The notes under the pieces were generated by a model. It was not told the origin of the DNA. It did not search any database and saw only the letters and a list, made by a program, of their open reading frames with translations. A DNA stretch of 7,350 bases from NCBI RefSeq assembly GCF_016919175.1, contig NZ_JAFFPU010000054.1, positions 1 to 7,350 of the forward strand. Reading direction: 5' to 3'. A program made the translations under genes and the position numbers. Of the stretch, positions 1 to 7,350 are shown piece by piece; within the stretch, counting starts at the first letter, position 1; the number at the start of each line of letters is the position of its first letter. This DNA is from Leptospira ainlahdjerensis (GTDB lineage: Bacteria; Spirochaetota; Leptospiria; Leptospirales; Leptospiraceae).

Positions 1-62
1 GATAGAATGATGACGACGAACTTGGTCTTTTATTTTTAACGTTTCGCTTTGGACATGTTTTC

Positions 63-269
63 AAAAAGAATAAAAGGAATCCACCAAAGGTTTACGGAGA
101 ATCATTTGAGAATCGTTACATCGAATCAAAGCCGGTCTCTTTCTTTTCATTCGAAACGTTTCGGAAACCTTTTTGAGACGAATTTTCGATTCGGTATCCA
201 TCATTCTGCAAGGCAAACATCTGATTGCTTTCAAGCGAACTCGAAAGCTGGACGCCTTTTATTCTTTTT
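63..269. repeat. 21-bp imperfect inverted repeat, arms 63-83 and 249-269
   Basis: The left arm begins AAAAAGAATAAAAGG (63-77), an exact 15-bp reverse complement of 255-269. After two non-matching positions, TCCA (80-83) matches TGGA (249-252), so 19 of 21 bases are complementary as DNA. In minus-strand RNA one of the two mismatches becomes a G-U pair. Likely a long-range helix closing the 84-248 part of the candidate RNA. Terminal repeats of a tiny mobile element are the alternative, but I see no flanking target duplication. Confidence 0.5.
227..248 (-). other. UUCG tetraloop hairpin, 9-bp stem
   Basis: On the minus strand GCTTTCGAG (248-240) pairs with CTTGAAAGC (235-227) around a TTCG loop. 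All nine positions pair, including one G-U that only forms in minus-strand RNA. It abuts the long-range helix arm ending at 249, as if stacked on it. This is the second UUCG-capped hairpin in the locus and supports a folded RNA here. Confidence 0.6.
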
Positions 270-302
270 TGTTTCGGTCTTTTTGCGAAGAGACCAACTT
301 CT

Positions 303-375
303 CGCGTGACAGGCGCCTGCTCTAACCATCTGAGCTACTTACCGAAGCAAGGAAGGAATCGAACCTTCGACCAGG
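303..375 (-). ncRNA. circularly permuted tRNA-Asp(GTC)-like domain with UUCG-capped acceptor stem
   Basis: Read on the minus strand, 375-344 is a tRNA 3' half: CC, a 5-nt variable loop TGGTC, T-arm GAAGG-TTCGATT-CCTTC (368-352), then acceptor strand CTTGCTT. It runs directly into a tRNA 5' half (343-303): CGGTAAG, TA, D-arm GCTC-AGATGGTTA-GAGC (335-319, with the conserved GG), A26, GGCGC, anticodon loop CTGTCAC (312-306, anticodon GTC at 310-308), GCG. Rejoining the outer ends restores a perfect 5-bp anticodon stem, GGCGC/GCG+CC, and gives 73 nt in total. The junction CTTGC-TTCG-GTAAG (351-338) folds as a 5-bp hairpin with a C(UUCG)G tetraloop. There is no discriminator base or CCA end, so it cannot be charged in the usual way. 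It may be a tRNA mimic inside a longer RNA, or a rearranged tRNA remnant. The elements are seen directly; their function is inferred. Confidence 0.65.
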
Positions 376-468
376 TGATGGGGACTCGGATTCCAGTCTT
401 TGTACGTTAAACCGACCGCACAGAGTAAGGAGGAACCGTCGGGTCTTTCGAAACCCTGAAAGACCAAA

Positions 469-497
469 ATCAAAGCCGAATGCAGATTCTTCCTCAA
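469..497 (-). promoter_or_regulatory. weak sigma70-like promoter for the candidate RNA
   Basis: On the minus strand TTGAGG (497-492) and TTTGAT (474-469) are separated by 17 bp, each matching four of six consensus bases. It would start transcription near 462, at the first strong hairpin of the candidate RNA. Such matches are common by chance, so this is only suggestive. Confidence 0.2.
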
Positions 498-657
498 GCA
501 AAGAAAAAGAAACGATTTTTCAAACTCGAATCCGATTTAATTTTTTACTTTAAGCCTTTCGCCAAGAGTTCTTGCGAAGGTTTGATTTTTGGGGACTCTT
601 CGATTTTCTTTTCCGAAAGAAACGAGGAAACTCAAAGTCTTGGGATTTTTTTCAACG

Positions 658-686
658 CTTTAAAAATCCAAAACGGATTTATAAAG
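658..686 (-). terminator. 11-bp hairpin, possible terminator of the minus-strand gene pair
   Basis: CTTTA (658-662) pairs with TAAAG (682-686) and AAATCC (664-669) with GGATTT (675-680), with one A-A mismatch and a 5-nt loop. It lies about 130 bp beyond the stop of the cysteine-cluster gene. On the minus strand the 3' arm is T-rich, but no clear T-run follows the stem, so a terminator role is uncertain. Confidence 0.25.
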
Positions 687-1430
687 ATAGTCCGGACGAA
701 TATCGTTGGAACCTCCGGCGCATACGTTACCCGAAACAGAAAACAAAGTTCGGTTTAACAAAGAATTGTGGGTCGAGGGTGGATTGCGAAATTCTAAAAC
801 GTTTGTTTTTTCTCTGTTCAGAGGTATTCTTTCAGATAATCTTTTCCTTTGAGATGGCTCGGGAAAAAGATCGGAAATTCTTTTCCAGTCTTGGACCGGG
901 ATCTTCGATAAGATTTTGAGGAATTCCAAAAGGTTTCGTATTCGCTATCCAAACGGAAGAGGAGTTTTTCCCAGAAGATAAAATGACTATCTACAAATTC
1001 TTGTCGGATATCTTTGGCCCTCAAAGTGAGCGGACATTTCCCGGTGAATTCTTTCATAAAAACAAGTCCGACCATCACTCCTCTCGTATCCAAATAGGGT
1101 TCGAGTGGAAAGGTCCTACAACTGATCGAACGATTGTCTCTTTCGCAAAACTGAATTCCTTTGCATTCACAAAAGAGAGTTTCTTTGGAATCGTATTCCG
1201 CGAGCATTTTTTTGTCTTCTTTTGTCTCCGGTTTCCAGACCTTCCAGAGATCGGTTCTTTTTTTTAACATGGAGAATTCGGAACGATATAAGGTCGGAAC
1301 TGCGTTATCTGCGATACAACAGAAAGGAATTCCGTCGTTATCGGGTTTGCACAATTCTCCGCAGTCAAAGGTCGTAAGTTCTTCTTGGAGAAGGGAATAG
1401 TAGTAGGAGATTTCGTCTTCTGCGAGGTGT

Positions 1431-2060
<630 letters not shown>

Positions 2061-2073
2061 GGTCGTTTTTTGC

Positions 2074-2102
2074 TTGGAAGAACCGGTTTTTTAGACGATA
2101 CA
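2074..2102 (+). promoter_or_regulatory. possible promoter for miaB and the downstream genes
   Basis: TTGGAA (2074-2079) and GATACA (2097-2102) are spaced 17 bp apart, about 90 bp before the chosen miaB start and just beyond the divergent gene start. The -35 matches four of six consensus bases and the -10 three of six, so this is a weak call. Confidence 0.22.
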
Positions 2103-2138
2103 AAACGCGCTTCCCTATCTATGGAAAACCCCTTTACA

Positions 2139-2149
2139 GCCGGTCCGGC
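2139..2149. promoter_or_regulatory. GC-rich palindrome in the divergent spacer
   Basis: GCCGGTCCGGC is a perfect 5+1+5 inverted repeat in the 131-bp spacer between the J-like gene and miaB, about 43 bp before the miaB start. It could be an operator half-site pair or a small leader hairpin. No U-run follows it, so it is not a terminator. Confidence 0.2.
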
Positions 2150-2191
2150 AAGCAGAAATTCAGTCCTATGAGCGTTCTGGAAGTAGAAAAA

Positions 2192-3513
2192 ATGGCAGGA
2201 AAGGTCTATATCGAGACCTATGGCTGCCAGATGAATGAATACGATTCCGGGATCGTCGCCAGCCTCATGAAGGACGCAGAATATTCTTCCTCCTTGGATC
2301 CGGAAGACTCCGACATTATCTTTTTAAATACCTGCGCGATCCGTGAAAACGCCCACGCAAAGATCTACAACCGTCTCCAATCCCTCGGATATCTCAAAAA
2401 GAGAAATCCGAAACTTGTTATTGGTGTTCTGGGCTGTATGGCCCAAAACCTGGGAGACGATCTTTTTCACCAAGAACTTCCTCTGGATCTAGTCGTAGGA
2501 CCGGACAACTACAGAAGTCTTCCCGAACTCATCCAAAGAATCCGTTCCGGAGAAAATTCTCTCGCGCTCACACGTCTTTCTAAGATCGAAACCTACGACG
2601 AAATCGAACCTCGGGTCGTAAACGGTATCCAAGCCTTCGTTACGATCATGAGAGGATGCAATAATTTCTGTACTTTCTGTGTGGTTCCTTATACAAGAGG
2701 AAGAGAAAGAAGCCGGGATCCGAAGAGCATCGTCCGCGAAGTGCAGGATCTCGCCGATCAGGGAATTCGTCAGGTGACTCTTCTCGGTCAAAACGTAAAT
2801 TCTTACAAAGAAGAAGGACAGGACTTTGCCGGTCTGATTCGTATGCTCTTGGATGAAACTACGATCGAAAGAATCCGTTTTACTTCTCCGCATCCGAAAG
2901 ACTTTCCTGTTCATCTTCTTCAACTCATGGCGGAGAATCCCCGTTTTTGTCCGAACATTCATCTTCCTCTTCAAGCCGGAAACACGAGAGTTTTGGAAGA
3001 GATGAAACGTTCTTATTCCAAAGAAGAATTCTTAGAAGTTGTAGAGCAGATCCGTAGTATCGTTCCCGACGTAGGACTTACCACCGACATCATCGTAGGC
3101 TTTCCCAACGAGACCGAAGAAGAATTCGAGGACACTCTTGCGGTGGTTCGAGACGTGAAGTTCGACATGGCTTTTATGTTCAAGTATTCCGAAAGGGAAG
3201 GAACGGTGGCTCAGAGAAAACTTCCGGACAACGTTCCCGAAGAAGTGAAGTCGGCGAGACTCACCAAACTCGTGGATCTTCAGACTTCTATCTCCCACGA
3301 ACAAAATCGTTCTCGGATCGGAAACGTATATTCCGTTTTGATTGAGAACACTTCCCGTAAGTCGGAGAATCAGCTCTGCGGAAGAACTCCTTGTGGAAGA
3401 ATGACTGTGTTTCCACTTCCCGAAGGAAAGAACGCGTCTGAAATGATCGGAACTTCCGTAAACGTTCAAATTGAAAGTGCAACGAGCGCGACTCTGAAAG
3501 GAAGGATCCTTGC

Positions 3514-3517
<4 letters not shown>
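2192..3517 (+). CDS. miaB: MiaB, tRNA-2-methylthio-N6-isopentenyladenosine-37 methylthiotransferase
   Basis: 441 residues, normal for MiaB. This radical-SAM enzyme carries two [4Fe-4S] clusters and adds a methylthio group to i6A37 in tRNAs reading codons that begin with U. Domains in order: an N-terminal UPF0004 domain with C12 ([12 protein letters not shown]), C48 (NTCAIRENA) and C82 (GVLGCMAQ) for the auxiliary cluster; the radical-SAM core with C156-C160-C163 ([21 protein letters not shown]); and a C-terminal TRAM RNA-binding domain from about 375. [10 protein letters not shown] and the RGRERS segment point to MiaB rather than MtaB or RimO. I chose ATG 2192 because GGAAG lies 8 bp upstream and [12 protein letters not shown] fits the family start. 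ATG 2168 would add eight residues but has a weak binding site. It heads the plus-strand cluster and overlaps the permease start by four bases. Confidence 0.96.
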
Positions 3518-5340
<1,823 letters not shown>

Positions 5341-5378
5341 CCCGGGAAAATCCGCTGGTTAGCTTTGGAATTAATACG

Positions 5379-6209
5379 ATGAGTCAAAAAAACGCAATCA
5401 TTTGGCATCTCACTTCAGGAAAAGAATTCCCGATTCAGATCTGGAAGCACCCTCGTGTTAATATTGAATTGAGCAAAGTCTCTCTCGACGGACTGGGCGC
5501 TATCGATTTGATGAAAGCCGACATTCATATCTTTTTTCTTTCCGTAAATTTTCAGGAGTGGAACCATATTCGGGAATTCATCCGTAAATTCGAACTCCAT
5601 CCCTATGTCAGTTTGATCATGATCTATTCGGAAGAATCCGAAAAGATCAACGGGGTCGTTCCGGAAACCGGAAAGATCGAAGTTTTAGAACATCCAGTAC
5701 ATCCGAGAAATCTTCGATTGATATTGGATAGAACGATTCAATCCGAATTCTACAAACTTGCGGCGAATGAAATCGGAAACAGTTGTCTTACCAACATCGG
5801 ATTTTTTGAAGGAGTTTTCGAGCTCGCGCAGAAAGAATACAAGGACGCGGCCAAAGCAAACGAAGCCCTCCAAGCCATTTTAGAATTCGAATCCAAGGTA
5901 AAGAAAAACAACGAAGAAATCAACAAGGCTCTGGAAAGGGTCAACGAGCTCAAGAACAAGGAGCTCCTCGCTCTTCACGAACGATTGAAAGTTTCCGAAA
6001 TTTTGGATTCTATGAAAACCCAGGAACTAAAAGACGCCTTGGATTTCAAAAAAGCGACGGAACAAGCTTTGGATTATTCTCATATAGAAGAGATCCAATT
6101 GGATAAGATTCTCGAAGCGCAGGATCGACTTTTCGCCTACACCGAAAAAGAAATCAAGGATCTGATCGAAGAAAATCGCAGTTTGAAAAAGAGACTCGGA
6201 ATTCAGTAA
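5379..6209 (+). CDS. pseudo-receiver-like plus coiled-coil protein, function unknown
   Basis: 276 residues. About 1-125 look like an alternating alpha/beta fold of the CheY type: hydrophobic strands at AIIWHL (6-11), IHIFFLSV (49-56) and SLIMIYSE (78-85), then a strand ending [17 protein letters not shown] (102-118), which mimics the receiver motif around the conserved Lys-Pro. The strand-3 phospho-acceptor Asp is absent (FFLSVNF), and the Lys is replaced by His, so phosphorylation as in a true response regulator is unlikely. From about 150 to the end it is almost all charged helix with heptad-like spacing, a probable long coiled coil. No signal peptide or membrane segment. I chose ATG 5379 (GGA upstream, 38 bp after the permease stop) over ATG 5301, which would overlap the permease and add a residue-poor N-terminus. 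Probably in one operon with the permease. I do not recognise the family; it may be a scaffold. Confidence 0.7.
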   Translation: MSQKNAIIWHLTSGKEFPIQIWKHPRVNIELSKVSLDGLGAIDLMKADIHIFFLSVNFQEWNHIREFIRKFELHPYVSLIMIYSEESEKINGVVPETGKIEVLEHPVHPRNLRLILDRTIQSEFYKLAANEIGNSCLTNIGFFEGVFELAQKEYKDAAKANEALQAILEFESKVKKNNEEINKALERVNELKNKELLALHERLKVSEILDSMKTQELKDALDFKKATEQALDYSHIEEIQLDKILEAQDRLFAYTEKEIKDLIEENRSLKKRLGIQ

Positions 6210-6217
6210 GAATCGTT

Positions 6218-6250
6218 CCAAATCGAATGGATTTTGATTTTGGGCTTTTT
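6218..6250 (+). terminator. weak intrinsic terminator after the plus-strand cluster
   Basis: CCAAATC (6218-6224) can pair with GATTTTGG (6236-6243) with one bulged T, followed by GC and TTTTT (6246-6250). It lies nine bases after the stop at 6209. The stem is A/T-rich and the loop about 11 nt, so efficiency is doubtful. Confidence 0.4.
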
Positions 6251-6470
6251 AGAATTCTGTTTTCTTCGATGATCTTCTCTAAAACGGACTAAGGCTTGTC
6301 CGAAACTCTGAAGTGTGGGAACTCCTCGCGTATTCAATCGATGGAACCAATCTCCTCCCTCGAAAAGCAAAAGTTAGGCCATTTGTAGGAAACGAATACA
6401 ATTTTTCTTTTCCGTTGCAGGACGAACTCTAAAAATCCGACTTTAGATCTACTTTGACGACACTTCCAAG

Positions 6471-6556
6471 TCCGGAGTTCCGACTCTCAATCTTTTTCTA
6501 TAAAACTTAGTTTGTCGGAACAACATCGCGGATCACTGCATTCCGGAGTTCCGACT
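6471..6556. repeat. 15-bp direct repeat pair TCCGGAGTTCCGACT
   Basis: Identical copies lie at 6471-6485 and 6542-6556. The core 13-mer GTCGGAACTCCGG (reverse strand of these) also occurs once on the plus strand at 2001-2013, inside the J-like gene. Short GGAACTCC-type motifs are, from memory, widespread in Leptospira spacers, so this is probably a dispersed repeat family rather than a local regulatory array. Confidence 0.6.
6514..6555. repeat. 8-bp perfect inverted repeat in the convergent spacer
   Basis: GTCGGAAC (6514-6521) is the reverse complement of GTTCCGAC (6548-6555), with a 26-nt loop. The right arm lies inside the second 15-bp direct-repeat copy. It could form a hairpin at the 3' end of the right-hand gene's transcript, but there is no T-run to make a standard terminator. 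Confidence 0.4.
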
Positions 6557-6576
6557 TTCCGAGAGTTTTCTCCTTC

Positions 6577-7350
6577 TCAATCCCGAAAGAGTTCCCGAGA
6601 GAATTCCTTAAAGTCGGGAGAATCCTTTCCGAATTTATATTCGGCGTATAAAAGACCGTGTTTTTTTCGAAGAATATCGTATTTCTCTCTCGCCTCGTCG
6701 TTTCGGTTTTTTTTCGAAAGGCGATAAGCCCTTTCGTAACAATTGGCGAGAAAACCTTGCGCTTCCGAGTCTTCGTAATACTTGGTTCCGATCCCGATAT
6801 ATCGCTCGAGTAGGTCCATCGCTTGGAGAAAATTTTTAAGGACGAGTTGGTGTTTGATGTATTCTCTGTAGATGCCGGCTTGTAATTCTCGAAATCCGTC
6901 CGTATCTCTTACTTTCGGATTTTGAATTCTTTCCAAAGAATTCATGGAAGAAACCAAAAGATGTATGGAATCCGATCTCGCCTTGTTCAGATCTCTCGAG
7001 ATCGCACGTTCAAAGTTTTCCTTTCGATTTTTTCTTTGCCATTCGTAACGATCTGCCTCAAACGTCTGTTGTTCGAAGTCTTTGCGTTTGGCCTCCGCGA
7101 GTTCGTTCGCCTTTCGAAAACGATCCAGTGCGGTGCGGAAGTCCTCTTTGGATTTTTCAAAATGAATCTTAGAATTCTCCTCGCTCGCGTCTCCTAAAAG
7201 ATCGATGTCTTCGAAAGGAAGGAGATCCTTACCCCAAGTCGAATCCGGACTACTTCCGTCCGGAATCAGAATTTCGATCTTTTTTTCGGAAGGCGCGTTC
7301 TCAGCGGAGATCGAAGCCGGAAGAACTAAATAAGTCCAAACAAGAAGAAT
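6577..7350 (-). CDS. exported helical, TPR-like protein (5' end outside window)
   Basis: The frame stays open from the TGA at 6577-6579 to the right edge of the window: 257 codons seen, with the start beyond 7350. The first visible residues, [16 protein letters not shown] then ENAPSEKK, look like the hydrophobic core and cleavage region of a Sec signal peptide, so the product is probably periplasmic or envelope-associated. After an acidic linker comes a long charged helix ([16 protein letters not shown] onward). The C-terminal half has TPR-like helix pairs ([35 protein letters not shown] is spread over roughly the last 85 residues before a [12 protein letters not shown] segment). The internal ATG at 6957 is too late to be the start. 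Its plan recalls Leptospira envelope or flagellar-sheath helical proteins such as FcpA, but I cannot confirm that identity. No downstream terminator is obvious. Confidence 0.7.
   Translation of the reverse strand: MLLVWTYLVLPASISAENAPSEKKIEILIPDGSSPDSTWGKDLLPFEDIDLLGDASEENSKIHFEKSKEDFRTALDRFRKANELAEAKRKDFEQQTFEADRYEWQRKNRKENFERAISRDLNKARSDSIHLLVSSMNSLERIQNPKVRDTDGFRELQAGIYREYIKHQLVLKNFLQAMDLLERYIGIGTKYYEDSEAQGFLANCYERAYRLSKKNRNDEAREKYDILRKKHGLLYAEYKFGKDSPDFKEFSRELFRD

Larger units (their letters stand above)
63..465 (-). ncRNA. candidate structured non-coding RNA containing a tRNA-like domain
   Basis: No convincing protein gene covers this stretch, but the minus strand reads as a chain of hairpins. 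In 5'->3' order: an 8-bp perfect stem GGTCTTTC/GAAAGACC (465-442); a 4-bp stem 421-418/405-402 whose loop could pair upstream; GACT/AGTC (398-395/386-383); the permuted tRNA-like domain (375-303); GGTCT/AGACC (294-275); a long-range helix (269-249 with 83-63); a 9-bp UUCG hairpin (248-227); CGAAT/ATTCG (193-179); and GTCTC/GAGAC. Several helices contain G-U pairs that form only in the minus-strand RNA, which sets the orientation. The two ends are guesses, and I see no clean U-tract terminator. I recognise no Rfam family. It could instead be a decayed intergenic region with chance hairpins around one tRNA remnant. Confidence 0.42.
466..817. other. 352-bp intergenic stretch, no gene seen
   Basis: This lies between the cysteine-cluster gene and the candidate RNA. 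Open frames here are short, low-complexity and without ribosome binding sites. It holds the hairpin at 658-686, a 7-bp stem TTTCTTT/AAAGAAA with a TCCG loop near 607-624, and the possible promoter at 469-497. I see no RNA gene or mobile element. Confidence 0.6.
6210..6576. other. 367-bp convergent spacer, no gene seen
   Basis: It separates the end of the plus-strand cluster from the end of the minus-strand gene to its right. Besides the weak terminator it contains two copies of a 15-bp repeat, an 8-bp inverted repeat, and a related GTGGGAACTCC-like motif near 6316-6325. I see no coding frame or RNA gene in it. Confidence 0.6.

Noticed and set aside
152..163. CGAAACGTTTCG 12-bp palindrome as an operator
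   Set aside because: It sits inside the candidate RNA with no gene start nearby. It may simply be a short hairpin (CGAA-ACGT-TTCG) of that RNA.
275..294. Intrinsic terminator at the GGTCT/AGACC hairpin
   Set aside because: The T-run lies on the wrong side on the plus strand, and the minus strand continues A-rich, so neither direction has stem followed by U-run.
49..410. Short plus-strand open frames at the left end
   Set aside because: They cross the tRNA-like elements and inverted repeats, are rich in Phe/Arg/Ser as expected of noise, and lack ribosome binding sites.
303..420. An ordinary tRNA gene on the minus strand ending at the T-arm (352-368)
   Set aside because: No upstream strand complements the acceptor CTTGCTT. 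The sequence before the T-arm gives no canonical D-arm and anticodon arm in register: the GTGC/GTAC and GACT/AGTC stems leave an irregular loop and no 5' acceptor.
301..480. tmRNA (ssrA) or RNase P RNA
   Set aside because: The tRNA-like part keeps a full D-arm and anticodon loop, which tmRNA lacks. I see no tag reading frame and no RNase P signature.
6512..6523. LexA-type SOS box at TTGTCGGAACAA
   Set aside because: The spacing differs from the Leptospira TTTG-N5-CAAA site as I remember it, and it lies in a convergent spacer with no promoter.

Overview
The window looks like chromosome of a spirochaete of the genus Leptospira. The support is indirect: the gene content and protein style (a MiaB, an oversized LptF/LptG-type permease, several lineage-type hypothetical proteins), a mid-range GC content, frequent TTG starts and short GTCGGAACTCC-type intergenic repeats. 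I could not confirm genus or species by search. No transposase, phage gene or CRISPR array is visible.

Layout. Positions 1-817 carry no convincing protein gene. The minus strand of about 63-465 holds a run of stable hairpins that looks like a structured RNA. At 303-375 lies its most striking part: all the pieces of a tRNA-Asp(GTC), in circularly permuted order. The T-arm half comes first and the D-arm/anticodon half second. The acceptor stem is closed by a C(UUCG)G tetraloop, and the break falls inside the anticodon stem. Next come two overlapping minus-strand genes: a J-domain-like membrane protein without the HPD motif (1431-2060), and a cysteine-cluster protein downstream of it (818-1462).

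These are divergent from a plus-strand cluster: miaB (2192-3517, tRNA methylthiotransferase), an LptF/LptG-family lipopolysaccharide-export permease (3514-5340) whose TTG start overlaps the miaB stop, and a pseudo-receiver plus coiled-coil protein of unknown function (5379-6209). A 367-bp convergent spacer (6210-6576) carries a weak terminator and a 15-bp direct repeat. The last gene (6577 to beyond 7350, minus) encodes an exported, mostly helical protein with a TPR-like C-terminal half. It is cut by the window end.

How they fit together. MiaB modifies tRNAs reading U-starting codons, and the permease belongs to the LptB2FG transporter that extracts LPS from the inner membrane. They share a transcript probably because of translational coupling rather than a common pathway. 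The receiver-like protein follows 38 bp later and is probably co-transcribed. The main candidate for something undescribed is the permuted tRNA-Asp-like RNA at the left end.
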